Under the pieces are notes generated by a model. The model was not told where the DNA came from. It ran no database searches and worked only from the letters and a program-made list of their open reading frames with translations. Source: Streptomyces rugosispiralis (GTDB lineage: Bacteria; Actinomycetota; Actinomycetes; Streptomycetales; Streptomycetaceae). Taken from it: 64,000 bases of DNA. The stretch spans positions 1 to 64,000 of the forward strand of contig NZ_JANIAA010000019.1 of the NCBI RefSeq assembly GCF_024505145.1. Direction: 5' to 3'. The position numbers and the translations under genes were made by a program. This document shows, piece after piece, positions 22,549 through 31,026 of this stretch (positions are counted from its first letter, which is position 1; each line of letters starts with the position of its first letter).

Positions 22549-23055
22549 ATGGACCTGGAGATCGAGCTCCGAGTGGACGGGACCGAGCACCGCCTCACCG
22601 TCGACACCCGCACGACGCTGCTGGACGCCCTGCGCGAACGGCTGGGGAACACCAGCCCCAAGAAGGGCTGCGACCACGGACAGTGCGGCGCCTGCACCCT
22701 GCTGCTCGACGGCCGCCGGATCCTCGGCTGCCTCGCGCTGGCCGTCGCCCACCAGGGCGCGGACATCGTCACGGCGGCCGGGCTCGCCGACGGTGAGCTG
22801 CATCCGCTCCAGCGGTCGTTCATCGCCCATGACGCCTTCCAGTGCGGCTACTGCACGCCCGGTCAGATCGTCTCGGCCGCCGGGATGCTCCAGGAGGCCG
22901 GGGAGGGCTGGCCCAGCGCGGTGAGCAAGGACCCGGGCGCCACCGATGTGGTGCTCGACGACGAGGAGATCGCCGAGCGGATGAGCGGCAATCTGTGCCG
23001 CTGCGCCGCGTACGCGAACATCGTCCCGGCGATCGCGGAGGTGGCGCACCGATGA
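22549..23055 (+). CDS. Aldehyde oxidoreductase, [2Fe-2S] subunit (PaoA/YagT-type)
   Basis: A 168-residue iron-sulfur subunit of the xanthine dehydrogenase family. It carries the plant-type ferredoxin cluster motif GCDHGQCGACTLL with a fourth Cys at ILGC, and the second [2Fe-2S] domain CGYCTPGQIVSAAG with NLCRCAAY. It passes electrons from the molybdenum centre to FAD. No Tat signal is seen, unlike E. coli PaoA, so the complex is probably cytoplasmic. The stop overlaps the FAD-subunit start (ATGA). Confidence 0.95.
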   Translation: MDLEIELRVDGTEHRLTVDTRTTLLDALRERLGNTSPKKGCDHGQCGACTLLLDGRRILGCLALAVAHQGADIVTAAGLADGELHPLQRSFIAHDAFQCGYCTPGQIVSAAGMLQEAGEGWPSAVSKDPGATDVVLDDEEIAERMSGNLCRCAAYANIVPAIAEVAHR

Positions 23056-24041
23056 AGCCCTTTCGCTACGAACGCGCCGATGAGGTACCGGCGGCCGTCG
23101 CCACCCTGGTGCGGGAGGCCGATGCGGCCTATCTGGCCGGGGGCACCAATCTGGTCGATCTGATGCGTCTCGAGGTGACGACCCCGGAGGTGCTGATCGA
23201 CGTCCGGCGGCTCACCTCGGACCGGATCGAGGAGCTGCCCGACGGGGGTCTGCGGATCGGCGCGGCGGTGCCCAACAGCGATCTGGCCGCCGACCCGCGG
23301 GTCCGGCGGCGCTATCCGGTGCTCTCCCAGGCGCTGCTCTCGGGCGCCTCGGGCCAGCTGCGCAACCTCGCCACCACCGGCGGCAATCTGCTGCAGCGCA
23401 CCCGCTGCCCGTACTTCCAGAACGTCACCACGCCCTGCAACAAGCGCGTACCGGGCTCGGGCTGCTCGGCGGCGCAGGGCTATCAGCGCGATATGGCGAT
23501 CCTGGGCGCCTCCCCCTCCTGTGTGGCCACCCACCCCTCCGACATGGCCGTCGCACTGGCCGCGCTGGACGCGGTGGTGACGGTGGCCGGCCCGGCCGCC
23601 GAGCGGCGGATCCCGGTGACCCGGCTGCACCGGCTGCCGGAGGACGCCCCCGAGCGCGACACCGTCCTGCGGCGCGGCGAGCTGATCACCGGGGTGGAGC
23701 TGGCGCCCCCGCACTCCGCGACCCGCTCCCGCTACCGCAAGGTGCGCGACCGTGCCTCGTACGCCTTCGCGCTGGTCTCGGTCGCCGCCACGCTGGAGGT
23801 CACCGGCGGGGCGATACGGGACGCGCGCATCGCGCTGGGCGGGGTGGCGCACAAGCCCTGGCGGGCCACCACGGCCGAGGCGATGCTGCGCGGCGCGCCC
23901 GCCACGCGGGGCAGCTTCGTGGACGCGGCCGCCGCCGAGCTGGTCGCGGCGCGACCGCTGCCGGGCAACGCCTTCAAGGTCCCGCTCGCCCTGAACACGA
24001 TGGTCAGCACCCTGCTGGAGCTGCTGGAGGAGGCGCGATGA
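23052..24041 (+). CDS. Aldehyde oxidoreductase, FAD subunit with [4Fe-4S] insertion (PaoB/YagS-type)
   Basis: A 329-residue FAD-binding subunit with LAGGTNLVDLMR and TTGGNLLQRT. After the FAD motif it has an insertion with four cysteines, Cys119, Cys129, Cys138 and Cys157 (TRCPYF, TPCNKR, GSGCSA, SPSC). In E. coli PaoB the equivalent insertion holds a [4Fe-4S] cluster, so this marks the enzyme as PaoABC-type and not an ordinary xanthine dehydrogenase. Starts and stops overlap with both neighbours. Confidence 0.94.
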   Translation: MKPFRYERADEVPAAVATLVREADAAYLAGGTNLVDLMRLEVTTPEVLIDVRRLTSDRIEELPDGGLRIGAAVPNSDLAADPRVRRRYPVLSQALLSGASGQLRNLATTGGNLLQRTRCPYFQNVTTPCNKRVPGSGCSAAQGYQRDMAILGASPSCVATHPSDMAVALAALDAVVTVAGPAAERRIPVTRLHRLPEDAPERDTVLRRGELITGVELAPPHSATRSRYRKVRDRASYAFALVSVAATLEVTGGAIRDARIALGGVAHKPWRATTAEAMLRGAPATRGSFVDAAAAELVAARPLPGNAFKVPLALNTMVSTLLELLEEAR

Positions 24042-26170
24042 GCGACGTCACGGCACGCCCCCGCGCCATCGGCACCCCGATGGACCGTATCGACGGGGCG
24101 CAGAAGGTCACCGGCACCGCCACCTACGCCTATGAATGGCCCCTCGACCAGCCCGTCTATCTGTATCCGCTGCAGTCCACGATCGCCGCCGGGCGGGTCA
24201 CCGGGCTGGACGGCGCGCTCGCGGAGGCGGAGCCGGGGGTGCTGGCGGTGCTCAGCCATCTCAACGCGCCCACGCTGACCCGGCCGGAGGATCCGGAGCT
24301 CGCGGTGCTGCAGTCCGACGAGGTCGCCTGGCGCGGCCAGTTCATCGGGGCGGTGGTCGCCGAGAGCCTGGAGACCGCGCGCCGCGCGGCGGGGCTCGTC
24401 CGCGTGGACTACGAGAGCCGGCCCCCCGATGTGGTGCTGCGCGCCGACCGCGGCGACCTCTACTCCCCGGTGCACGCCGCCGCCTTCGGCTCGGGCGGCG
24501 GAGAGCTCCAGGACGGCTCGCCCGCCGACAGCGCGCTGGGGGACGTGGACACGGCGCTGGCCGCGTCGCCGACCATGGTGGACGCCACGTACGCCACGCC
24601 GATGTACCACAACAACCCGATGGAACCGCACACCGCCGTCGTCACCTGGCTGGACGGTGAGCTGATCGTGCGCTGCTCCACCCAGGGCGCCTCCATGAGC
24701 CAGGCCCTGATCTCCGGGGTGCTGGGTCTTGAGCCGGGGCGGGTGCGGGTGATCTCCCCGCATGTCGGGGGCGCCTTCGGCTCGAAGGTCTACCCCCATT
24801 CGTACGCCGTGCTCGCCGCGATGGCGGCCCGGATGGTCCGGCGGCCGGTCAAGTTCTCGCTGACCCGGCAGCAGATGTTCGCCCTGGTCGGCTACCGCCC
24901 GGCGTCGATCCAGCGGATCCGGCTGGGCGCCGGCCGGGACGGCAGGCTGACCGCGCTCTGCCACGAGGTGATCGAGCAGACCGCCAAGGCCAAGGGGTAC
25001 GCGGAGCAGGTGGCCGTCTGCTCCCGGATGATGTACGCGGCGCCGCACCGGCGCACCACCCACCGGCTGGCCCCGCTGGATGTCCCGGTGCCCACGATCA
25101 TGCGGGCGCCGGGCGAGGCGCAGGGGATGTTCGCGCTGGAGTCGGCGCTGGACGAGATGGCGATCGCCTGCGGTCTCGACCCGGTGGAGTTCCGGATCCG
25201 CAATGAGCCGGAGGTGCATCCGGAGTCCGGGCTGCCGTTCTCCAGCCGCCATCTGACGGACTGTCTGCGCGAGGGCGCCCGCCGGGCCGGCTGGGACCGG
25301 CGCGATCCGGTCCCCCGTTCACACCGCGAGGGGCGCTGGCTGGTGGGCACCGGCGTGGCCGCCTCGACGTACCCCTCCCCCCGCTTCCCCGGCAACGCGG
25401 CCACGATCCGGCTCGCCCCGGACGGCCACTACACGGTCCGGATCGCCGCCGCCGACCTGGGCACCGGCACCTGGACGGCGCTCACCCAGATCGCCGCGGA
25501 CGCGCTGAGCGTACCCGTAGGGCAGGTGGAGATGCGGATCGGGGACTCGGCGCTGCCGGCCGCGTCGGTCGCCGGGTTCTCGGCCGGCATCAACAGCTGG
25601 TCCATCGCGATCTGGGAGGCGGCGGACCGGATGCGGGCCCGGCTCCAGGCCGAGCACGGCGGTATCGCGCCGCCGGAGGGGCTGGAGGTGACCGCGGAGC
25701 TGTCCGGCGGCGATCCGGAGGCCGAGCGCCATGCGATGCACAGCTTCGGCGCCCAGTTCGCCGAGGTACGGGTGGACGAGGACACCGGCGAGGTGCGGGT
25801 GGCCCGGCTGCTGGGGATGTTCGACGTGGGCCGGGTCATCAACCCCAAGACCGCCCGCTCCCAGCTGATCGGCGGGATGACCCAGGGGATCTCGATGGCG
25901 CTGTACGAACACAGTGTGCTGGACCCGCGGTTCGGCCATGTGGTCAACCAGGACTTCGCCCAGTACCACATCGCCTCCGCCGCCGATGTGCACTCGGTCG
26001 AGGCCCACTGGCTGGACGAGTCCGATCCGTACACCAACCCCATGGGGGCCAAGGGCCTCGGTGAGGTGGGCATCACGGGCACCGCCGCGGCCATCGCCAA
26101 CGCCGTGCACCACGCCACCGGGGTCCGGATCCGCGAACTGCCCATCACGCTCGACAAGTTGGTGTCCTAG
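24038..26170 (+). CDS. Aldehyde oxidoreductase, molybdopterin subunit (PaoC/YagR-type)
   Basis: A 710-residue catalytic subunit of the xanthine dehydrogenase family. It binds the Mo-molybdopterin cofactor (GGAFGSKVYPHSY, MRAPGEAQGMF, AADLGTGTWTALTQIAADAL). The active-site Glu lies in the C-terminal GAKGLGEVGITG motif. The length fits PaoC. With its two partner subunits it should oxidise aldehydes or N-heterocycles with water as oxygen source. No maturation chaperone (PaoD/XdhC) is seen in the operon; it would have to come from elsewhere. Confidence 0.95.
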   Translation: MSDVTARPRAIGTPMDRIDGAQKVTGTATYAYEWPLDQPVYLYPLQSTIAAGRVTGLDGALAEAEPGVLAVLSHLNAPTLTRPEDPELAVLQSDEVAWRGQFIGAVVAESLETARRAAGLVRVDYESRPPDVVLRADRGDLYSPVHAAAFGSGGGELQDGSPADSALGDVDTALAASPTMVDATYATPMYHNNPMEPHTAVVTWLDGELIVRCSTQGASMSQALISGVLGLEPGRVRVISPHVGGAFGSKVYPHSYAVLAAMAARMVRRPVKFSLTRQQMFALVGYRPASIQRIRLGAGRDGRLTALCHEVIEQTAKAKGYAEQVAVCSRMMYAAPHRRTTHRLAPLDVPVPTIMRAPGEAQGMFALESALDEMAIACGLDPVEFRIRNEPEVHPESGLPFSSRHLTDCLREGARRAGWDRRDPVPRSHREGRWLVGTGVAASTYPSPRFPGNAATIRLAPDGHYTVRIAAADLGTGTWTALTQIAADALSVPVGQVEMRIGDSALPAASVAGFSAGINSWSIAIWEAADRMRARLQAEHGGIAPPEGLEVTAELSGGDPEAERHAMHSFGAQFAEVRVDEDTGEVRVARLLGMFDVGRVINPKTARSQLIGGMTQGISMALYEHSVLDPRFGHVVNQDFAQYHIASAADVHSVEAHWLDESDPYTNPMGAKGLGEVGITGTAAAIANAVHHATGVRIRELPITLDKLVS

Positions 26171-26172
26171 CC

Positions 26173-27087
26173 ATGCCCGGTCCACCGATCCTGGTGACCG
26201 GCGCCGCGGGGAGCGTCGGGGCCGTCGGCCGCACCGTGGTGGAGGAGTTGCGGCGGCGCGAGCTGCCCGTGCGCGCCATGGTCCACCGCGAGGGCGAGCG
26301 GGCCGAGGCCCTGCGCGCCACGGGCGCGGAGGTGGTGGCGGGCGATCTGACCCGGGCCCCGGATGTGGCCCGCGTGCTGGACGGCTGCGGGCGGATGTAC
26401 TTCGGCATGAGCGTCTCGCCGAAGTACCTGGAGGCGACGGTGACGACGGCGGCGGTCGCCCGCGACTACGCGCGGCTGGACGCGCTGGTCAACATGTCGC
26501 AGATGACGGTCTCCCAGATGGATCTCACCAGCACCTCGGAATCGACGCAGCAGCGGGAGCACTGGCTCGCCGAGCAGGCGCTCGACTGGTCCGGGCTGCC
26601 GGTCACCCATCTCCGGCCCACCATCTTCATGGAGAATCCGATCTTCACGAACTTCGCCTACCGCTCCATCGCCGAGGAGGGCACGATCCGGCTGCCGTTC
26701 GGCACCGGGCGCACCTCGCCGGTCGCGGCGCGGGACGTCGCCGCGGTGGTGGCGGCGATCCTGGTGGACCCCTCCTCCCATATCGGCAGGACCTACCATC
26801 TGACCGGCCCGGCCTCGGTCGACATGACCACCATGGCCGAGGAGTTCGCCGACGCGCTCGGCCGGCCGGTCTCCTATGTGGACGTCTCCTACGAGGCCTG
26901 GGTCAACCACGACCTGAAGGCGCTGGGCCTGCCCGGCCACCTCTTCGACCACCTGGCCACGATGGCGCGGCTGCACGCGGAGAACCGCTACGACCGCTGG
27001 ACCGACGACATCGAGACGATCACGGGAAGGCCCGCGACCGGGGTGCGGGAGTTCGTCCGCGAGCACCCCGAGATGTTCACGAAATGA
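26173..27087 (+). CDS. NmrA-family NAD(P)-binding protein
   Basis: A 304-residue atypical SDR of the NmrA/quinone oxidoreductase-2 type, with the nucleotide-binding loop TGAAGSVGAVGRTVVEEL. The catalytic Tyr-Lys pair is not obvious, and a conserved HLRPTIFMEN segment follows, as in NmrA-like redox sensors. It starts 2 nt after the molybdopterin subunit and is co-transcribed with it. It could act on the product of the oxidoreductase or sense NAD(P)H; this cannot be decided from sequence. Confidence 0.88.
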   Translation: MPGPPILVTGAAGSVGAVGRTVVEELRRRELPVRAMVHREGERAEALRATGAEVVAGDLTRAPDVARVLDGCGRMYFGMSVSPKYLEATVTTAAVARDYARLDALVNMSQMTVSQMDLTSTSESTQQREHWLAEQALDWSGLPVTHLRPTIFMENPIFTNFAYRSIAEEGTIRLPFGTGRTSPVAARDVAAVVAAILVDPSSHIGRTYHLTGPASVDMTTMAEEFADALGRPVSYVDVSYEAWVNHDLKALGLPGHLFDHLATMARLHAENRYDRWTDDIETITGRPATGVREFVREHPEMFTK

Positions 27088-27380
27088 CGTGGGCGGAACG
27101 GATGCGCGGTGGACCGGGTGCCGGCCCCGGTGGCGCCGGTGTCCATCGTGATCACCCTGCTGGGCCGGCTGCTCTCCTTCATGATCGGCTACGGGCTGCT
27201 GGAGGCCGCGGTGAGCGGGCTGAAGCGCACTTCCGCGGCTGGCGGGTCAACTACGAGACGCTCGCCTACCGGCTGGCGCGGGACATCGACGCGGTCCCGG
27301 CCCCCTGGTCGGGCCCGCGCCGCAGCACACTGCCCGTCTGGTCCCCGCTGACCCCGGTGGACCGCCGCCCGATGAATTAG
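27084..27380 (+). pseudogene. Small gene with apparent frameshift(s) after the NmrA gene
   Basis: ATG at 27084 overlaps the NmrA stop (ATGA) and begins MTWAERMRGG. The protein-like sequence then moves to another frame (VSIVITLLGRLLSFMIGYG, then LLEAAVSGLKR), and near 27230 returns to the first frame (HFRGWRVNYETLAYRLARDI and on to the stop). Together these would make one protein of about 98 residues with a single membrane helix and a conserved-looking tail. Two compensating frameshifts, or a base error, best explain it. No family recognised. Confidence 0.5.
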
Positions 27381-27422
27381 CGCATTATCTGGAATGCACC
27401 GCCGAGGGAGTAAATTTTCCCC

Positions 27423-29963
27423 ATGGGCATGGACGAGGCCATCGCCGCACGGATACGCGTGATCACCGAGGCGGGTGACGGCCTGAGCGGTCCCGATCTG
27501 CTCGGATTCGCACTCGACCACGCCGTGACGGAGACCGGCGGTCTCGGCGGCATGGTGCATCTGCGCGGCCCCGGCGACCGGCCACCGCTGCTCACGGCGG
27601 TGCACGGGCTGATCCGTACGGTCGCCCGGGACTGGGCCGAGGTCGAGCCGGACGGCACCAGCGCCCCGGCCCGCGCGATGTCCCGGGGTGCACCGGTGTG
27701 GGCCCCGGCCCGGGGCGCCGGGGACGGCACGGGCCCGGCGCTGCCCGCCGGAAGCGGGCTGCTGGCGGTTCCGCTGATCACCGCTGAGGGGGTCACCGGC
27801 GCGCTGTCGGTGCTGATGGTCCCGGCCGAGCGGCCCGCACCGGAGCGGGCGGCGGCCGTCGAGGCGCTGGCCGCGTGGGTCGGCCCACGGCTGCGGGAGG
27901 ACCCTCCCGGCCCGGACCGGGACGGCACCGCCACTTTGCCGGCCGACGACCAGGTGAGCCAGGCGCTCTGGCATATGAGCGACGCGTTCTTCGCGGTCGA
28001 CGGCGACTGGCGCATCACCTTCGTCAACGGCGAGGCGGAGCGGCTGCTCGGCGCCGCTCGGACGACGCTCGGCCGGACGCTGTGGGACGCCTTCACCCGG
28101 CTGAGCGTCGACGACGCCGAGCCGGACCTGCGGGGCCGCTACCGGCGGGCCGCCGAGAGCGGCACCCCGGTCGGGTTCGAGGTGCGCTGGCCCACCAATC
28201 AGCGCTGGTACTCCATGCGGCTGGTCCCGGTGCCGAACGGGCTCACGGTCTACGCCGCCGACATCACCGCGAGCCGGGCGCGGGAGGCGGAGCGGGCCGC
28301 GGCCGAGCACGCGGCGGCCGAGCGCACCGCGCGGATCGGCGAGCTGACCGACGCTCTCGCGCAGGCGCTGACGATGCGCGACGTGGTGAACGCCATCGCC
28401 GACCGGGTGCTGCCGCCGTTCGGCGCCTCGGGGATCGTGGTGCAGCTCATCGAGGGCAGCGTGATCCGGATCGCCGGGGCCGTCGGCTATCCGCAGCCCT
28501 TCCTGGAGTCGCTCGACGGGGTCCCGGTCCTCGATGTGTCGCCGGTCGCGGAAGTGCACCACACCGGGGCGCCGGCCTTCGTCGAGTCGGTCGAGGAGTA
28601 CATCGCGCGCTACCCCGCCATGGCCGGGCGGCCCGCCGCGGCGCAGAAGCAGGCATGGGCCTTTCTGCCGTTGATCGTCTCCGGCCGGAACATCGGCTGC
28701 TCGGTGGTCGCCTTCGCCGAGCCGCGCCGGCTCGACGCGGAGGAGCGGGCCCTGCTCACCGCGCTCAGCGGGCTGATGGCGCAGGCCATCGAGCGCGCCC
28801 GGCTGTACGACATGGAGCACACCAGGGCCAAGGAACTCCAGCGTGGGCTGCTGCCCCGCGCTCTGCCGTCGCTGTCCTCGGTCACCACCGCCGCACGCTA
28901 TCTGCCCGCCAGCGAGGGCATCGAGGTGGGCGGTGACTGGTACGACGTGATCCCGCTGTCCGGCGCCCGGGTGGCCCTGGTCATCGGCGATGTGATGGGG
29001 CACGGGCTGTCCGAGGCGGCCACCATGGGCCGGCTGCGCACCGCCGTGAACACCCTGGCCGAACTGGAATTCCCGCCCGCCGAGTTGCTCACCCGCCTCA
29101 ACGACGTGGTGAACGAGCTGGGCGACAACCTCTACGCGACCTGCCTGTACGCCGTGTACGACCCGGCCTGCGCCACCTGCGTCTACTCCAGCGCCGGACA
29201 TCCCCCGCCGGCCGTCGTACGCCCCGGCCACCCGGTCCACTTCGCCGGCGGCGCCCCCGATCCACCGCTGGGCGCGGCCCAGCCGCCGTTCGAGACCACC
29301 CAGGTGAGTCTGGAGGAGGGCAGTCTGCTGGTGCTGTACACCGACGGCCTGGTGGAATCCGCCGCCCGGGACATCGACCGCGGGATGGGGCACCTGGCGA
29401 GCGCGCTGGCCGGCGCGGCCCGGACACCCGGTCCGGGGGATGCCCTGCGCGACGGGGGCCGCGACGGGGGCCGGGACGAGAACGCGTCGCTGGAGCGGCT
29501 GTGCGACCAGGTGCTGGCCGAGTTGCTGCCGGAGAAGCAGCTCACCGCCGATGACGCGGCACTGCTCATCGCCCGCACCCATGCGCTCGCCCCCGACCAC
29601 ATCGCCGCATGGCCGCTGTCCGAGGGGCCGATCGCCGCGGGCGAGGCCCGCGATCACGTCCGGGACCAGCTGACCCACTGGGAGCTGGGTCCGCTCACCC
29701 CCACCGCGGAGCTGCTGGTCAGCGAGTTGGTCGGGAACGCGATCCGGCACGGCAAGGGCCCCATCGGGCTGCGGCTGCTGCGCGGCGAGGGGCTGATCTG
29801 CGAGGTGACCGACGGCTCCTTGACCACACCCCGGATCCGCCATGCCTCGGAGACCGACGAGGGCGGGCGCGGGCTCCAGCTGGTCTCGGCCCTCTCCCAG
29901 CGCTGGGGCACCCGCTACACGTCCAACGGGAAGTGCATCTGGACCGAACAGCCACTCCCCTGA
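27423..29963 (+). CDS. Multidomain SpoIIE-type protein phosphatase with GAF, PAS and HATPase domains
   Basis: An 846-residue cytoplasmic signalling protein. In order: an N-terminal GAF-like sensor (about 15-150), a PAS domain (about 180-285; FFAVDGDWRITFVNGEAERL), a second GAF (about 310-465), a PP2C/SpoIIE Ser/Thr phosphatase (about 485-690; GGDWYDVIPL, VIGDVMGHG, LYTDGLVE), and a C-terminal HATPase_c domain of anti-sigma kinase type (about 710-845; LVSELVGNAIRHG, DEGGRGLQLV). It probably combines kinase and phosphatase activity on an anti-sigma-factor antagonist and so controls an alternative sigma factor. No partner gene is adjacent. Confidence 0.94.
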   Translation: MGMDEAIAARIRVITEAGDGLSGPDLLGFALDHAVTETGGLGGMVHLRGPGDRPPLLTAVHGLIRTVARDWAEVEPDGTSAPARAMSRGAPVWAPARGAGDGTGPALPAGSGLLAVPLITAEGVTGALSVLMVPAERPAPERAAAVEALAAWVGPRLREDPPGPDRDGTATLPADDQVSQALWHMSDAFFAVDGDWRITFVNGEAERLLGAARTTLGRTLWDAFTRLSVDDAEPDLRGRYRRAAESGTPVGFEVRWPTNQRWYSMRLVPVPNGLTVYAADITASRAREAERAAAEHAAAERTARIGELTDALAQALTMRDVVNAIADRVLPPFGASGIVVQLIEGSVIRIAGAVGYPQPFLESLDGVPVLDVSPVAEVHHTGAPAFVESVEEYIARYPAMAGRPAAAQKQAWAFLPLIVSGRNIGCSVVAFAEPRRLDAEERALLTALSGLMAQAIERARLYDMEHTRAKELQRGLLPRALPSLSSVTTAARYLPASEGIEVGGDWYDVIPLSGARVALVIGDVMGHGLSEAATMGRLRTAVNTLAELEFPPAELLTRLNDVVNELGDNLYATCLYAVYDPACATCVYSSAGHPPPAVVRPGHPVHFAGGAPDPPLGAAQPPFETTQVSLEEGSLLVLYTDGLVESAARDIDRGMGHLASALAGAARTPGPGDALRDGGRDGGRDENASLERLCDQVLAELLPEKQLTADDAALLIARTHALAPDHIAAWPLSEGPIAAGEARDHVRDQLTHWELGPLTPTAELLVSELVGNAIRHGKGPIGLRLLRGEGLICEVTDGSLTTPRIRHASETDEGGRGLQLVSALSQRWGTRYTSNGKCIWTEQPLP

Positions 29964-29975
29964 CCCCTCGCGGAA

Positions 29976-30007
29976 GGCGGACGCCCCGGCGGGCGGCGGT
30001 GTCCGCC
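29976..30007. terminator. Stem-loop between convergent SpoIIE-type and NmrA genes
   Basis: GGCGGAC (29976-29982) pairs with GTCCGCC (30001-30007) in the 49-bp gap between two convergent genes. The loop is GC-rich and may fold further. A bidirectional terminator is likely. Confidence 0.4.
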
Positions 30008-30012
30008 GCGCC

Positions 30013-30945
30013 TCAGCCGGTCCAGGCCCCGCCCCGCGCGGCCCGGCGCGCGTAGTCGGCGAAGTCCTGGGGCGCGCGTCCCAGGACGCGGTGGACGTCG
30101 TCCGTCAGATGCGCGTTGCGCCCGTCCAGCAAGGTGGCGAAGAGGTCGGTCAGGAACGCCCCCAGGTCGTCCGGCAGCCCGTGGTCGCGCACCAGCGCGG
30201 CCCCGTAGCTCTCGGCGGAGACCGGCGCATAGCGCACCGCGCGGCCGGTCGCCCCGGCGATCTCCGCGGCCGCCTCGGCGAAGGTCAGCAGCCGCGGCCC
30301 GGTGATCTCGTACGTCCGGTCTCCGGGCCCGTCCCCGGTCAGCGCCGCGACCGCGACCGCGGCGATGTCGTCGGCGTCCACGAAGGGCTCCTTGACGTCC
30401 CCGGCCGGGAAGACGATCTCGCCGTCGAGCACCCCGTCGCGCAGAATGCCCTCGTCGAAGTTCTGGAAGAACCAGCTCGCCCGCAGCACGGTCGCCGCCA
30501 CGCCCGGCACCCGCACCGCCTCCTCGGCGGGCAGCGCCGCCGCCACGCCCCGGGCGGAGAGCAGCACCAGCCGCCGGATGCCGTGCTCGGCCGCCCGTGC
30601 GGCGAAGGCGCGGAGGGTGGCGGCGGCGCCCGGGTCGCAGACGTCCGGGTAGTAGGCGATGTACGCGGCGGCGGCCCCGTCCAGCGCGGCCTCCCAGGTG
30701 CGCGGGTCCTCCCAGTCGAACGGCGTCTCACCGGACCGGGAGCCGATCCGCACCGGGTGTCCGGCCCGGCTCAGCCGGTCCGCGACCCGGCGGCCGGTCT
30801 TGCCGGTGCCGCCGAGCACCAGGACGGTCGTGCGCCCGGTGGGCCGTGAAGGCGTGACCTGCGACCGCGAGGGCTCTGATTCCGTGGGCTCTGATTCCGT
30901 GGGCTGTGTTTCCGTGCGCTGTGTTTCCGTGCGCTGTGTCGTCAT
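30013..30945 (-). CDS. NmrA-family NAD(P)H-binding oxidoreductase
   Basis: A 310-residue atypical SDR. After a repeat-derived N-terminal extension the nucleotide-binding motif VLVLGGTGKTGRRVADRL begins at about residue 41. Further on are LVLLSARGVAA and VLRASWFFQNFDEG, as in the NAD(P)H-binding YbjT/NmrA proteins often found in Streptomyces. The first 30 residues (MTTQRTETQRTET and so on) come from a 15-bp tandem repeat and are probably disordered. ATG at 30945 lacks a ribosome site and the transcript may be leaderless. The AraC regulator is divergent, 81 bp away, and is its likely controller. Confidence 0.88.
   Translation of the reverse strand: MTTQRTETQRTETQPTESEPTESEPSRSQVTPSRPTGRTTVLVLGGTGKTGRRVADRLSRAGHPVRIGSRSGETPFDWEDPRTWEAALDGAAAAYIAYYPDVCDPGAAATLRAFAARAAEHGIRRLVLLSARGVAAALPAEEAVRVPGVAATVLRASWFFQNFDEGILRDGVLDGEIVFPAGDVKEPFVDADDIAAVAVAALTGDGPGDRTYEITGPRLLTFAEAAAEIAGATGRAVRYAPVSAESYGAALVRDHGLPDDLGAFLTDLFATLLDGRNAHLTDDVHRVLGRAPQDFADYARRAARGGAWTG
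30871..30945 (-). repeat. 15-bp tandem repeat inside the start of the NmrA gene
   Basis: Five 15-bp units (two GGGCTCTGATTCCGT, then GGGCTGTGTTTCCGT, GCGCTGTGTTTCCGT, and a diverged copy that ends in the start codon) encode the pentapeptide series TQRTE, TQRTE, TQPTE, SEPTE. Since the unit is a multiple of three, copy number can vary without loss of frame. Confidence 0.9.
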
Positions 30946-31026
30946 ACGGACAGTCAACTGGCGGGCCATGAGACGGGCCATGGCCGAGAGGCTCCACCGC
31001 ATGCGCGAGCGTCTACGCTGTGCGCC

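Noticed and set aside
27189..29843. 884-codon open frame on the minus strand
   Set aside because: Antisense of the PAS/GAF/PP2C protein, rich in Gln, Arg and His; no domain can be recognised.
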